NCBI RefSeq assembly: GCF_026339995.1
Contig: NZ_JAPEPT010000001.1
Span: 1,624,501 to 1,688,500, forward strand
Length of the DNA: 64,000 bases
Direction of reading: 5' to 3'
Origin: Streptomyces sp. NBC_01481
GTDB taxonomy: Bacteria > Actinomycetota > Actinomycetes > Streptomycetales > Streptomycetaceae
Of this stretch, positions 11,252 through 20,716 are shown in pieces (position 1 is the first letter of the stretch; every line of letters starts with the position of its first letter). The position numbers and the translations under genes are program-made. Under the pieces are notes generated by a model. It worked only from the letters and a program-made list of their open reading frames with translations, did not search any database and had not been told where the DNA came from.

Positions 11252-13789
11252 CTAGGGGGAGTCCCGGTTGAGGCGTGCCTTGGTGTACCGGGTCGGCTCG
11301 GCCGTCGAAGGATCCTCCGGCCAGGGGTGCTTGGGGTAGCGGCCGCGCAACTCGGACCGTACGGACCGGTATCCGTCCCTCCAGAACGAGGCCAGGTCCG
11401 CGGTGACGGCCGCGGGCCGCCCGGCGGGCGAGAGCAGATGCACCAGCACCGGCACGCCCGAGACCGTGGGCGTCTCGCGCAGGCCGAACAGCTCCTGCAA
11501 CTTGACCGCCAGGACCGGCTGCTCCCCGCCGTACTCGAGCCGGATCCGCGAACCGCTCGGCACCTCGATCCGCTCGGGCGCCAGCTCGTCGAGGCGCGCC
11601 GCGTCCCCGCTCGCCCACGGCAGCAGCCGCTGGAGTGCCTGTGCCGCCTGGATACGCCCGAGATCGGCCCGCCGCCGCGCCCGCGACAGTTCCGGTTCCA
11701 GCCACTCCTCGCTGCGGTCCAGCAGCGCCGCGTCCGACACATCCGGCCAGGGTGTGCCCAACACCCGGTGCAGAAAGGCGAGCCGCTCGCGCAGGCCCTC
11801 CGAGTCGCGCGTCCAGCGCAGCAGCCCGAGCCCCTCGCGCCGTAGCCCGTCGAGCAGCGCCGCGCGTACGAGAGCGGGGTCCGGATCCTTCAGCGCGCGC
11901 ACGGAGAGCTGGACGGCACCCAGCCGTTCCACCTCGCGGGCGACGACATCGCCGCTCTCCCAGTGGACCTCCTTGTCCGCGACGAGCAGATGCGCGGCGG
12001 CACTGCGGGCGGTGTCCTCGTCGATCACGGCGGCGAGCCGCACCCGCGCCGACGCGGCATGCGCGGGCCGGTCCGCGACGGCGACGGCCAGCCAGGGCGC
12101 ACTGCGCAGCCCGGACCCGCCGCCGAGTTCGGCCCCGGTCCCGGAGGCCATGAGGAAGGTGCCTTCGCCCTGGGCGCGCGCGACGCGCTCGGGAAAGGCG
12201 AGTGCGGCGACGAGCCCGACGACGGCGTCGTCGGTGTGTCCAATCGCCGGACGGGCCTGCTGTGTTGTGCCCTCAGACGCCGGGCCGGCTCCGTCCACCC
12301 CCGACGCCAGGCGGCCCGCCTCCGCCCGCCACCGCGCCGCATACGCGTCGCCGCCCCTGCGCGCCGTGCGCCACACCGCCGCCAGATCGTCGCCGTACTC
12401 CCTCGGCGGCTCCTCGCTCAGCAGCGCCACCACCTCGGCAGCCCGGCGTACGCCCACCTCCCGCGCGCCGTCGAGCAGCGCACGCGCCAGCCGGGGATGC
12501 AGGCCCAGCCGGGCCATCCGTACGCCTCGTGCGGTCGCCCGGCCCGTCGCGTCCACCGCGCCGATCGCGGTCAGTACGGACCGCGCCGCGGCCATCGCAC
12601 CGGCCGGGGGCGCGTCGAGAAGCGCCAGGCCCTCGGCCGACGGGTCGCCCCAGCAGGCGGCCTGAAGGGCGAACGCCGTCAGGTCCGCCACCTTGATCTC
12701 AGGAGAGGGGAAGCGCGTCAGCCGGGCGTCCTCGGCCTCGGACCAGCAGCGGTACACCGCACCGGGAGCCTCGCGCCCGGCACGTCCCGCGCGCTGGCGG
12801 GCCGCCGCCTGTGAGGCCCGCACAGTCGTCAGCGCGCTCAGCCCGCGTGCGTGATCGGTGCGCGGCTCCCTGGCCAGACCGGAGTCGACCACGATCCGTA
12901 CACCCGGCACGGTCAGCGACGACTCGGCCACCGATGTCGCGAGCACGACCCGGCGCCCGGGGCCGCCGGACAGCACCGCGTCCTGAACGGCGGCAGGTGC
13001 CCGACCGTGGACCTGGAGAACCTCGGCGCCGACACCGTTCAACTGGCCCGCCACCCGGCCGATTTCGCCGACGCCGGGCAGGAAGCAGAGCACATCGCCC
13101 GTACGCTCGGCCAGCGCACGCCGCACCACGGAAGCCACATGCGTCAGCAGCGCGGGGTCGACCCGCATCCCGTGCGGCGGCCGCACGGGCCGGCCAGGAG
13201 GTGCCCACACCACATCCACCGGATGCGCGACGCCCTCGGCCTGCACCACCGGCGCATCGCCCAGCAGCCGTGCCCAGCCCTGCGCGTCCGTCGTCGCCGA
13301 GGCCGCCACCAGCCGCAGTTCCGGACGCAGAGCGGCCCGTACATCCAGCAGAAAGGCGGCCACCGTGTCCGCGTCCAGATGGCGCTCATGGCATTCGTCG
13401 ACGACCACCACGTCGACCCCGGCCAGCTCCTGGTCGCGCTGCAGCCGCTGGAGCAGCACACCGGTGGTCACCACCTCGACGAGCGTCCCGCGCCCCACCA
13501 CGCGCTCCCCGCGCACGGTGAAGCCGACCTTGCCGCCCACCCGCTCACCCAGCAGCCACGCCATCCGGCGCGCGGCCGCGCGGGCCGCGATCCGCCGCGG
13601 CTCGGCCACCAGGACGCGTCGCCCGGGGCCGCCGCCGACGAGACCCGAGAGCACCAGCGGTACGAGGGTGGTCTTGCCGGTCCCCGGCGGCGCACACAGC
13701 ACCGCACACCCGTGGGTGTCGAGCGCATGCGTGAGCGCGGGCACGGCGCTGTGTACGGGAAGGCCTGCGAGGGCGTCGTCACGGATCAC
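11252..13789 (-). CDS. hrpB: ATP-dependent helicase HrpB
   Basis: The 845-residue DEAH/RHA-type helicase has Walker A APPGTGKTT near residue 40, the DECHERH box (DEAH variant), motif III SATTD, and motif VI QRAGRAGR. A helicase-associated region and the HrpB C-terminal domain follow. It presumably acts on RNA or ribonucleoprotein in the cytoplasm; its physiological substrate is not known in actinobacteria. GTG at 13789 has AGGGG eight bases upstream and begins 11 bases after the methyltransferase stop, so the two genes are likely co-transcribed. About 25 residues near position 505-530 (VDGAGPASEGTTQQ onward) derive from two degenerate REP-like repeat copies inserted in frame. Confidence 0.88.
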   Translation of the reverse strand: MIRDDALAGLPVHSAVPALTHALDTHGCAVLCAPPGTGKTTLVPLVLSGLVGGGPGRRVLVAEPRRIAARAAARRMAWLLGERVGGKVGFTVRGERVVGRGTLVEVVTTGVLLQRLQRDQELAGVDVVVVDECHERHLDADTVAAFLLDVRAALRPELRLVAASATTDAQGWARLLGDAPVVQAEGVAHPVDVVWAPPGRPVRPPHGMRVDPALLTHVASVVRRALAERTGDVLCFLPGVGEIGRVAGQLNGVGAEVLQVHGRAPAAVQDAVLSGGPGRRVVLATSVAESSLTVPGVRIVVDSGLAREPRTDHARGLSALTTVRASQAAARQRAGRAGREAPGAVYRCWSEAEDARLTRFPSPEIKVADLTAFALQAACWGDPSAEGLALLDAPPAGAMAAARSVLTAIGAVDATGRATARGVRMARLGLHPRLARALLDGAREVGVRRAAEVVALLSEEPPREYGDDLAAVWRTARRGGDAYAARWRAEAGRLASGVDGAGPASEGTTQQARPAIGHTDDAVVGLVAALAFPERVARAQGEGTFLMASGTGAELGGGSGLRSAPWLAVAVADRPAHAASARVRLAAVIDEDTARSAAAHLLVADKEVHWESGDVVAREVERLGAVQLSVRALKDPDPALVRAALLDGLRREGLGLLRWTRDSEGLRERLAFLHRVLGTPWPDVSDAALLDRSEEWLEPELSRARRRADLGRIQAAQALQRLLPWASGDAARLDELAPERIEVPSGSRIRLEYGGEQPVLAVKLQELFGLRETPTVSGVPVLVHLLSPAGRPAAVTADLASFWRDGYRSVRSELRGRYPKHPWPEDPSTAEPTRYTKARLNRDSP
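12238..12292. repeat. REP-like repeat inserted inside the hrpB reading frame
   Basis: Two degenerate tandem copies of the repeat core seen at 53795 (CCTCAAACGCCGGACGGGCT) are present: CCAATCGCCGGACGGGC (15 of 17 matching) and CCTCAGACGCCGGGCCGGCT (about 17 of 21). They fall in a poorly conserved linker of HrpB and keep the frame open. Confidence 0.6.
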
Positions 13790-13800
13790 CGGGACACCCC

Positions 13801-14610
13801 TCAGTCACGCTCGCAGACGAAGATCGCCGTGCCGGGGATCAGATTCCCGCGCAGCGGGGACCAGCCGCCCCACTCCTGGCTGTTCCAGGCGGGCCACTCC
13901 GGCTCGACCAGATCCAGCAGCCGAAAGCCCCCCGCCACCACGTCCCGCACCCGGTCGCCGATCGTCCGGTGGTGCTCCACATATACCGCGCGCCCCTGCT
14001 CGTCCTGCTCGACGTACGGGGTGCGGTCGAAGTACGAGGCGGCCACCGCAAGACCCTCGGGACCCGGCTCGTCGGGAAACGCCCAGCGGATCGGGTGCGT
14101 GACGGAGAAGACCCAGCGCCCGCCCGGCCGCAGCACCCGCCGTACCTCTTGGAAGACCTTGACCGGGTCGGCGACGAAGGGCACCGCCCCGTAGGCCGAG
14201 CACGCGAGGTCGAAGGAGCCGTCCCGGAAGGGCAGCGCACCCGCGTCCGCCTCGACCAGTGCGATGTCGTCGCCGATCCGCAGCGCGTGCTGGAGCTGGC
14301 GGTGGGAGAGGTCCAGGGCCACCGGGCGCGCGCCCTGGGCAGCCAGCCAGCGCGAGCACTGTGCCGCGCCCGCCCCGATCTCCAGGATGTCGAGCCCCTT
14401 CAGCGACCCGGCGGGACCCAGCAGTCCGGCATCCGCTTCGTCGAGCCCTTCGGGGCCCCATACGAAGCGGTCGTCCCCCAGGAACGCCCCGTGCTCGGTC
14501 TGGTACTCATCGGCGTTCCGGTCCCACCAGCCGCGGCTCGCGCGGCTGCTCTCCGAGTCGCCGGCGATACGGCGAGTCGCTTCCGGCTCAAAATCTTGGA
14601 ACATCGTCAC
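13801..14610 (-). CDS. class I SAM-dependent methyltransferase
   Basis: The 269-residue product has a Rossmann methyltransferase core: motif I LDILEIGAGAAQCS for SAM binding, acidic motif II ARPVALDLS, DAGALPFRDGSFD, and the post-motif VLRPGGRWVFSVTHPIRW. It resembles the Methyltransf_11 group, and the acceptor is unknown. Its stop lies 11 bases before hrpB on the same strand. The start is either GTG at 14610 or ATG two codons later; neither has a convincing ribosome site, so a leaderless message is possible. The gene is divergent from rpsA with about 360 bp between them. Confidence 0.8.
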   Translation of the reverse strand: MTMFQDFEPEATRRIAGDSESSRASRGWWDRNADEYQTEHGAFLGDDRFVWGPEGLDEADAGLLGPAGSLKGLDILEIGAGAAQCSRWLAAQGARPVALDLSHRQLQHALRIGDDIALVEADAGALPFRDGSFDLACSAYGAVPFVADPVKVFQEVRRVLRPGGRWVFSVTHPIRWAFPDEPGPEGLAVAASYFDRTPYVEQDEQGRAVYVEHHRTIGDRVRDVVAGGFRLLDLVEPEWPAWNSQEWGGWSPLRGNLIPGTAIFVCERD

Positions 14611-14969
14611 CGTCGTTGTAGTTTGCGTTCAGCGCGGCCAGTGGCGGCCGGTGTGGCCTTGGCTCTGAACCGAACGCGGCCCCGCCGTGTGGTCAGTTGT
14701 GCCGTTTATGCGGCATTCCGCACCGGGTGTGCGCCTTCGCGCATTGACCGTGTCCGGCTGCCCCCGTATGCTACAAGTTGCGCTGCGGGCCTGCGCGCCT
14801 CAGACAGAGCAGGCCGCGCTCGCATCTGTATGTATGTCCCCTCGGTTCACGAGGCGCCCCTCTTATTGGGAGAGGTGCTTCCCAGGCTGTCCGGCTTCTG
14901 CAGCTGCGATACGGGCTCTCGGCGTAGCAGTACCTACGACTCACTGTCCGTACCGGAGCCCTTTCCCAC
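14611..14969 (+). promoter_or_regulatory. rpsA promoter and long 5' leader
   Basis: This 359-bp gene-free stretch contains TTGACC at 14744 and TATGCT at 14767 with an ideal 17-bp spacer. It is one of the best principal-sigma (HrdB-type) promoters in the window and fits a highly expressed ribosomal gene. Transcription should start near 14779 and give a leader of about 190 nt. The leader contains short hairpins such as CCTCTTattgggAGAGG, which could be used for S1 autoregulation; that role is my inference. Confidence 0.75.
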
Positions 14970-16478
14970 ATGACGAGCAGCACCGAGACCACCGCCACCA
15001 CTCCGCAGGTAGCGGTCAACGACATCGGTAACGAGGAAGCTTTCCTCGCCGCGATCGACGAGACGATCAAGTACTTCAACGACGGCGACATCGTCGACGG
15101 CGTCATCGTGAAGGTCGACCGGGACGAGGTCCTGCTCGACATCGGTTACAAGACCGAAGGTGTCATCCCGAGCCGCGAGCTCTCGATCAAGCACGACGTC
15201 GACCCGAACGAGGTCGTCAAGGTCGGCGACGAGATCGAGGCCCTTGTTCTCCAGAAGGAGGACAAGGAAGGCCGCCTGATCCTCTCGAAGAAGCGTGCCC
15301 AGTACGAGCGCGCCTGGGGCACCATCGAGAAGATCAAGGAAGAGGACGGCATCGTCACCGGCACCGTCATCGAGGTCGTCAAGGGTGGTCTCATCCTCGA
15401 CATCGGCCTCCGTGGCTTCCTGCCGGCATCTCTCGTCGAGATGCGCCGTGTCCGCGACCTCCAGCCCTACGTGGGCAAGGAGCTCGAGGCGAAGATCATC
15501 GAGCTGGACAAGAACCGCAACAACGTGGTCCTGTCCCGCCGTGCCTGGCTGGAGCAGACCCAGTCCGAGGTTCGCCAGACGTTCCTCACCACCCTGCAGA
15601 AGGGTCAGGTCCGCTCTGGCGTCGTCTCCTCGATCGTCAACTTCGGTGCCTTCGTGGACCTGGGTGGCGTCGACGGTCTCGTCCACGTCTCCGAGCTCTC
15701 CTGGAAGCACATCGACCACCCCTCCGAGGTTGTCGAGGTCGGCCAGGAAGTCACCGTCGAGGTTCTCGACGTCGACATGGACCGCGAGCGCGTCTCCCTG
15801 TCGCTCAAGGCGACGCAGGAAGACCCGTGGCAGCAGTTCGCCCGGACGCACCAGATCGGTCAGGTCGTCCCGGGTAAGGTCACCAAGCTCGTTCCGTTCG
15901 GTGCGTTCGTGCGCGTCGACGAGGGCATCGAGGGCCTGGTCCACATCTCCGAGCTGGCCGAGCGCCACGTGGAGATCCCGGAGCAGGTCGTCCAGGTCAA
16001 CGACGAGATCTTCGTCAAGGTCATCGACATCGACCTCGAGCGCCGTCGCATCAGCCTCTCGCTGAAGCAGGCCAACGAGTCCTTCGGTGCCGACCCGGCC
16101 TCGGTCGAGTTCGACCCGACGCTGTACGGCATGGCCGCGTCGTACGACGACCAGGGGAACTACATCTACCCCGAGGGCTTCGACCCGGAGACCAACGACT
16201 GGCTCGAGGGCTTCGAGACCCAGCGCGAGGCGTGGGAGGGCCAGTACGCCGAGGCGCAGCAGCGCTTCGAGCAGCACCAGGCCCAGGTCATCAAGTCCCG
16301 CGAGGCCGACGAGGCCGCTGCTGCCGAGGGTGCTGCTGCCCCGGCCGCCAGTGCGGGTGCTGGTGCGGGTGTCACGGGCGGTTCGTACTCCTCGGAGTCG
16401 GACGACAACTCCGGCGCCCTGGCGTCGGACGAGGCCCTGGCTGCCCTGCGCGAGAAGCTGGCCGGTGGCCAGAGCTGA
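14970..16478 (+). CDS. rpsA: 30S ribosomal protein S1
   Basis: The 502-residue protein carries four S1 RNA-binding domains at about 36-105, 120-187, 207-277 and 293-363. Each shows the VDRDEVLLDIGYKTEG-like or VNFGAFVDLGGVDGLVH-like barrel. An acidic Ala-rich tail follows and includes a WLEGFETQREAWEGQYAEAQ helix. It helps recruit mRNA to the 30S subunit. Four domains instead of the six of E. coli S1 is normal for actinobacteria. ATG at 14970 follows GGAGCCC at nine bases. The gene stands alone between its own promoter and a perfect terminator hairpin. Base usage is less GC-biased at third positions (many GGT and GTT codons), as expected for high expression. Confidence 0.97.
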   Translation: MTSSTETTATTPQVAVNDIGNEEAFLAAIDETIKYFNDGDIVDGVIVKVDRDEVLLDIGYKTEGVIPSRELSIKHDVDPNEVVKVGDEIEALVLQKEDKEGRLILSKKRAQYERAWGTIEKIKEEDGIVTGTVIEVVKGGLILDIGLRGFLPASLVEMRRVRDLQPYVGKELEAKIIELDKNRNNVVLSRRAWLEQTQSEVRQTFLTTLQKGQVRSGVVSSIVNFGAFVDLGGVDGLVHVSELSWKHIDHPSEVVEVGQEVTVEVLDVDMDRERVSLSLKATQEDPWQQFARTHQIGQVVPGKVTKLVPFGAFVRVDEGIEGLVHISELAERHVEIPEQVVQVNDEIFVKVIDIDLERRRISLSLKQANESFGADPASVEFDPTLYGMAASYDDQGNYIYPEGFDPETNDWLEGFETQREAWEGQYAEAQQRFEQHQAQVIKSREADEAAAAEGAAAPAASAGAGAGVTGGSYSSESDDNSGALASDEALAALREKLAGGQS

Positions 16479-16507
16479 CGCTCTGCCCCAGCTGGTGACT
16501 AGCTGAA

Positions 16508-16543
16508 AGTAAGGCCCGCTCCCCCTGGGGAGCGGGCCTTACT
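16508..16543. terminator. perfect 17-bp terminator hairpin after rpsA
   Basis: AGTAAGGCCCGCTCCCC pairs perfectly with GGGGAGCGGGCCTTACT around a minimal loop, 30 bases after the rpsA stop. The stem is unusually long and perfect, consistent with efficient termination of a strong transcript. Confidence 0.92.
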
Positions 16544-16679
16544 GCGTTATGGCGTGCCCCCTGGGGGAGGAACTGGGTCTCCGCGGCGATGTGTTCGTCG
16601 ATGTGTTCATCGCGTGAGGTGGGAATGTCCGTGCGTCACCGGTCGTTCTTGTCTACGAACACGAGGAGGAGCGGTAATC

Positions 16680-17618
16680 GTGCTTGATCCGCAGGGTTTG
16701 TACGAATGGGAGCCGAAGGGCCTCGCCGTCGTCGACATGGCGCTGGCGCAGGAGTCCGCAGGCCTGGTCATGCTGTATCACTTCGAGGGATACATCGACG
16801 CGGGGGAGACCGGCGAGCAGATCGTCGACAACCTGCTGGACACACTGCCGCACCAGGTGGTGGCCCGCTTCGACCACGACCGGCTGGTGGACTACCGGGC
16901 CCGCCGCCCGCTGCTGACCTTCCGACGCGACCGCTGGAGTGCGTACGAGACCCCGAGCCTGGAGGTCAGGCTCGTCCAGGACGCCACGGGCGCGCCGTTC
17001 CTGCTGCTGTCCGGCCCCGAGCCGGACGTCGAGTGGGAGCGCTTCGCCGCGGCGGTCGGACAGATCGTCGAGCGGCTCGGAGTGCGGCTCGCGGTCAACT
17101 TCCACGGCATCCCGATGGGCGTCCCGCACACCCGCCCCGTCGGCCTCACGCCGCACGGCAACCGCACGGACCTGATGCCGGGCCACCGCAGCCCCTTCGA
17201 CGAGGCCCAGGTGCCGGGCAGCGCGGAGTCGCTCGTCGAATACCGCCTGATGGAGTCCGGCCACGACGTCCTCGGTGTCGCGGCCCATGTGCCGCACTAT
17301 GTCGCCCGCTCCTCCTACCCGGACGCCGCGCTGACCGCACTGGAGGCGATCACGGCCGCCACGGGCCTCGTCCTGCCGGGTATTGCGCATTCGCTGCGTA
17401 CGGAAGCGCAGCGCACCCAGACCGAGATCGAGCGCCAGATCGGTGAGGGCGACGAGGAGCTGGTGGCCCTGGTCCAGGGCCTTGAGCACCAGTACGACGC
17501 GATGGCGGGCGGGGAGACCCGGGGCAATCTGGTCGCGGAGCCCGTGGACCTGCCGTCCGCCGACGAGATCGGCCGCGAATTCGAACGCTTCCTCGCCGAG
17601 CGGGAGGGCGACGCGTAA
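16680..17618 (+). CDS. PAC2 family protein (proteasome assembly chaperone-like)
   Basis: The 312-residue product is an actinobacterial PAC2 protein, related in fold to eukaryotic proteasome assembly chaperones. Typical segments are '[20 protein letters not shown]' near the N-terminus, [28 protein letters not shown] and [15 protein letters not shown]. The C-terminal helices ([18 protein letters not shown]) may mediate oligomerisation. GTG at 16680 has a clear GAGGAGGAG eight bases upstream. The earlier in-frame region is the rpsA terminator side and is not coding. It precedes coaE by 23 bp. The function in bacteria is not settled. Confidence 0.88.
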   Translation: MLDPQGLYEWEPKGLAVVDMALAQESAGLVMLYHFEGYIDAGETGEQIVDNLLDTLPHQVVARFDHDRLVDYRARRPLLTFRRDRWSAYETPSLEVRLVQDATGAPFLLLSGPEPDVEWERFAAAVGQIVERLGVRLAVNFHGIPMGVPHTRPVGLTPHGNRTDLMPGHRSPFDEAQVPGSAESLVEYRLMESGHDVLGVAAHVPHYVARSSYPDAALTALEAITAATGLVLPGIAHSLRTEAQRTQTEIERQIGEGDEELVALVQGLEHQYDAMAGGETRGNLVAEPVDLPSADEIGREFERFLAEREGDA

Positions 17619-17641
17619 ACGGCTCGCGTAGGCTGCGGGCC

Positions 17642-18259
17642 ATGCTGAAGGTGGGCCTGACCGGCGGAATCGGTGCCGGCAAGAGCGAAGTCTCACGTCT
17701 CCTCGAATCGTACGGAGCCGTGCTGATCGACGCCGACAAGATCGCTCGCGAGGTGGTGGAGCCCGGGACTCCCGGGCTCGCGGCCGTCGTCGAGGCCTTC
17801 GGCCCGGAGATTCTCGGCCCCGAGGGCGCGCTGGACCGGCCGAAGCTCGGCTCGATCGTCTTCGCCGACGCCGACCGTCTGGCGACGCTCAACGCGATCG
17901 TCCACCCGCTGGTCGGCGCCCGCTCGATGGAGCTGGAGGCGGCGGCCGCGCCGGACGCGGTCGTGATCCATGACGTACCGCTGCTCGCCGAGAACAAGGT
18001 GTCGCCGCTCTACGACCTGGTGGTCGTGGTCGATGCCGCACCCGGGACACAGCTGGACCGGCTGGTGCGGCTGCGCGGAATGGCGGAGTCCGAGGCGCGT
18101 GCGCGGATGGCCGCGCAGGCCACGCGCGAGCAGCGCCTGGCGATCGCCGATCTGGTCATCGACAACGACGGGCCGCTGGAGCAGCTGGAACCGCAGGTGC
18201 GGAAGGTCTGGGCGGAGCTGACGGAGCGGGCCGTCGCCTCCGGGCGCGACTCCCGTTAG
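17642..18259 (+). CDS. coaE: dephospho-CoA kinase
   Basis: The 205-residue enzyme catalyses the last step of coenzyme A synthesis, phosphorylating the ribose 3'-hydroxyl of dephospho-CoA. The start [20 protein letters not shown] gives the P-loop. [17 protein letters not shown] is the CoA-site helix, and [12 protein letters not shown] and DVPLLAENK are family motifs. Length is normal. It sits 23 bp after the PAC2 gene on the same strand and may be co-transcribed with it and with the TPR gene 93 bp downstream. Confidence 0.95.
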   Translation: MLKVGLTGGIGAGKSEVSRLLESYGAVLIDADKIAREVVEPGTPGLAAVVEAFGPEILGPEGALDRPKLGSIVFADADRLATLNAIVHPLVGARSMELEAAAAPDAVVIHDVPLLAENKVSPLYDLVVVVDAAPGTQLDRLVRLRGMAESEARARMAAQATREQRLAIADLVIDNDGPLEQLEPQVRKVWAELTERAVASGRDSR

Positions 18260-18352
18260 GCATCCTCAATCCGGGCGCGGGGAAGGTGTTTGATCGGAAT
18301 ACCGCTCCCGGAGGCGGTGTTGGAACCGTGCAGTGAGGGGAAGGATGCGACC

Positions 18353-18721
18353 GTGCCCAAGAGCAATCCGGAGACGCACGTCATCGACTACCGCGCGGCA
18401 GAGCAGTTGCTCGCCGCGAGGGATCCGCGCGGCGCCGTGAAGTTGCTGGACTCGGTGATCGCGGCCCATCCCGAGAACACGGCGGCCCGGCTGCTGCGTG
18501 CCCGCGCCTTCTTCGCCGCCGCCCAACTGCGCCCGGCCGAGCTCGAGTTCGAGCTGGTCCTGGAACGCGAGCCGGACAACGCCTTCGCCCACTTCGCCCT
18601 GGCCCGCACCTACGAGCGGGCGGGCCGTCCGGAGCTGGCCAAGCGTCACTTCCGGCTGGCGGCGGCGCTCGACCCGAAGCCGGAGTATCTGAAGGCGGCA
18701 CGCTTCGACGGCGAGGCGTGA
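18353..18721 (+). CDS. tetratricopeptide repeat protein
   Basis: The 122-residue cytoplasmic protein consists largely of about three TPR helical pairs (AEQLLAARDPRGAVKLLDSV, then ARAFFAAAQLRPAELEFELV, and ALARTYERAGRPELAKRHFR). Such repeats bind peptide partners; the partner is unknown. GTG at 18353 has AGGA seven bases upstream and gives the start MPKSNPETHVIDYRAAEQ. A longer reading from 18290 lacks a ribosome site. It follows coaE and converges with the small DUF6343 gene. Confidence 0.85.
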   Translation: MPKSNPETHVIDYRAAEQLLAARDPRGAVKLLDSVIAAHPENTAARLLRARAFFAAAQLRPAELEFELVLEREPDNAFAHFALARTYERAGRPELAKRHFRLAAALDPKPEYLKAARFDGEA

Positions 18722-18755
18722 CCGAGACCCGGCTGCGGAAGCGCGGAAGACATCC

Positions 18756-19046
18756 CTAATGTCCGTGCCGCGGGCGGCGGGGGTTGCCGTGGTCCGGTTC
18801 GTAGGGCGGAATGTCGCGGCCCGGCTGCCAGTGCGGGCCCTGGTGGATGTGGTGCAGGACCACGGACAGGTCGACCACGGCGATCAGCAGCACGACGCCG
18901 CAGGCCGCCGCCCAGCCCGGGTGGTCCGCGAGGGTGAAGAGCGCGGTGCCCGCTGCGGCCCAGATCAGACCCCATACACTCAGCCCGAGTCGCAGCCGCA
19001 GGGGACTGCGCGCAGTCGTCGGTTCACTCCCAGTGCGCATGGCCAT
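18756..19046 (-). CDS. DUF6343 family small membrane protein
   Basis: This product of about 96 residues has two membrane helices (LSVWGLIWAAAGTALFTLA and AAACGVVLLIAVVDLSVVL) and a polar tail with HHIHQGPHWQPGRDIPPYEP, typical of the DUF6343 family of Streptomyces. AGGAGG lies 11 bases before the ATG at 19046 and would touch the more upstream GTG at 19058, so the later start is preferred. It is divergent from the acyltransferase gene. The role is unknown. Confidence 0.75.
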   Translation of the reverse strand: MAMRTGSEPTTARSPLRLRLGLSVWGLIWAAAGTALFTLADHPGWAAACGVVLLIAVVDLSVVLHHIHQGPHWQPGRDIPPYEPDHGNPRRPRHGH

Positions 19047-19135
19047 CGCATCTCCCACCTCCTAGGATGCACCCGCCTCGGGTCCCGTCCCGGGCGCATT
19101 TTCCGCACAGCCGATCCGGAGGGGAGACGTCACAG

Positions 19136-20053
19136 GTGACCACCGGGCACGTGGAGCTGCCGGAATCGGACGAGCTGGCCGACGTGCTGCTCGATCTCGC
19201 GGTGCCGCACGAGGACATCAACGAACTCCTCGCGCTACGGGGCCGGATGACGACGGACCCCGGGCTGCGCAGACTCCTTGAGACGGGCGTCCGCAAGCTG
19301 GTCCAGGACATCGGCAGGCCGGGCGGTGGCGGGGGGTCGCCACGGATGCCAGAGGGCTCGGGCACGCCGGCCCGCCTCTTCCCGGTGTACGTGCTGGTCG
19401 GGGCGCTGCCGTACGTACGGGCGTACCACCGCGGGCGCCGCGTCCCGGAGGACATCTCCCGGCGCACCCTCGCCGATCTCGGCCGCCACATGGCCGTCCA
19501 CCGCAGACGCCACGGGGTGGGCGGGCTGTCGATCCCGGGCTGGCTGGCCCTGCATTTCCGGGGCGAGATCTACCAGTTGGGGCGGCTGCAGTTCCAGCGC
19601 TCCCGGCTCGGCAGCCGCACCGGCGAGGCCGTGCGGGCGGCCGGACTGCCGCTCGGGCCCGACGACGTGGCCCTGGATGTGCATGTCCCCGGCTTCCTCG
19701 GGCCGATCACCCCCGGGGCCTGCGACCGTTCCCTCGCGCTCGCCCGGGAGTTCTTCGCCCGCCGCTTCCCCGAGGAGCCGTACCGGATCGCCATGTGCCA
19801 CTCCTGGCTGCTCGACCCGCAGCTCGCCGAGTATCTGCCGCAGGACTCCAACATCATCGCCTTCCAGAACCGCTTCCGGACGGCGTACGAGATCAAGGAG
19901 GCCGACGACAGCGATCCGGTCGGCTTCGTGTTCGGCGACCCGAAGCTGCCGCCGGAGACGCTGCCGCGCCGCACGACGCTGGAGCGGGCGATCGGCGACC
20001 ATCTCAGGGCGGGCCGTCACTGGTACCAGGGACACGGCTGGTTCGAGATCTGA
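19136..20053 (+). CDS. acyltransferase-domain protein (NAT_N plus GNAT-like C-terminal domain)
   Basis: The 305-residue protein matches a Streptomyces family annotated as acyltransferase domain-containing. It has an N-terminal helical domain (about 1-130) and a GNAT-like C-terminal domain (about 135-300) with motifs LSIPGWLALHFRGEIYQLGR, HVPGFLGPITPGACDRSL and AMCHSWLLDPQLAEYLP. GTG at 19136 is supported by GGAGGGGAG about nine bases upstream. An acyl-CoA-dependent acyl transfer is expected, but the acceptor is unknown. It is transcribed away from the DUF6343 gene. Confidence 0.78.
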   Translation: MTTGHVELPESDELADVLLDLAVPHEDINELLALRGRMTTDPGLRRLLETGVRKLVQDIGRPGGGGGSPRMPEGSGTPARLFPVYVLVGALPYVRAYHRGRRVPEDISRRTLADLGRHMAVHRRRHGVGGLSIPGWLALHFRGEIYQLGRLQFQRSRLGSRTGEAVRAAGLPLGPDDVALDVHVPGFLGPITPGACDRSLALAREFFARRFPEEPYRIAMCHSWLLDPQLAEYLPQDSNIIAFQNRFRTAYEIKEADDSDPVGFVFGDPKLPPETLPRRTTLERAIGDHLRAGRHWYQGHGWFEI

Positions 20054-20206
20054 GCCGGGACGAGAGCCGTCCCAGGGGTCCCAAGGAGGCTGCGGGGACC
20101 CGGAGTTGAAGATTTTCACGTTGGGGCCCGGGGGAGCGATGAGTCCTGGGTCCCTTCGCCGTCTACCTCTCGAAAGCACTCGGAACGCTTACCGGAGGAG
20201 ACCCTC

Positions 20207-20656
20207 ATGTCCGCCACAGCCGCCGTCACCACCTCGAACACTGCCGCCGTCACCACATCCGGAACCACGCGGAGCCGCCGGTCGCACCTCGCGGTGCGCA
20301 CGCTGCAGATCGTGCTCGCGCTGTTCATGGCCATCCCGAGCGCCGCGCCCAAGCTCATCGGCCACTCCTCCGCGGCGGAGTCCTTCGACAAGATCGGTTT
20401 CGGCGACTGGTTCATGTATCTGACGGGCGGTCTGGAGCTGGCGGGCGCGATCGCGCTGGTCATCCCGATCCTCTCCGGTCTTTCCGCGCTCGCCTTCATG
20501 GGCCTGATGATCGGCGCCTTCATCACCCAGGTGACCGTCTTCGACGGTCAGTACGCGATCACACCCGTCATCCTCTTCGTCATCTTCGGCGGGATCGCCT
20601 GGGTGCGCCGCAACCACACGGCGGAGCTCCTCGCCCTCGTCCGCAAGCGCCTCTGA
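20207..20656 (+). CDS. DoxX family membrane protein
   Basis: The 149-residue protein has a Thr/Ser-rich start and four membrane helices with the DoxX-like pattern (LQIVLALFMAIPSAAPKLIG, DWFMYLTGGLELAGAIALV, GLSALAFMGLMIGAFITQV and ITPVILFVIFGGIAWV). DoxX proteins sit in the inner membrane and are linked to redox or thiol stress in some actinobacteria; the activity here is unknown. CGGAGGAG precedes the ATG. A hairpin terminator follows. Confidence 0.8.
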   Translation: MSATAAVTTSNTAAVTTSGTTRSRRSHLAVRTLQIVLALFMAIPSAAPKLIGHSSAAESFDKIGFGDWFMYLTGGLELAGAIALVIPILSGLSALAFMGLMIGAFITQVTVFDGQYAITPVILFVIFGGIAWVRRNHTAELLALVRKRL

Positions 20657-20682
20657 GCCCGATCAGGGTCGGATCCGGCTCA

Positions 20683-20716
20683 GGAAAGGCCGCACCCCGT
20701 CAGGGTGCGGCCTTCC
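20683..20716. terminator. hairpin terminator after the DoxX gene
   Basis: GGAAaGGCCGCACCC pairs with GGGTGCGGCCTTCC with a single bulged A, around the loop CGTCA. It lies 26 bases after the stop. Confidence 0.8.

Noticed and set aside
14614..14973. Small genes between the methyltransferase and rpsA
   Set aside because: Frames here have no ribosome sites and overlap the strong rpsA promoter and leader.
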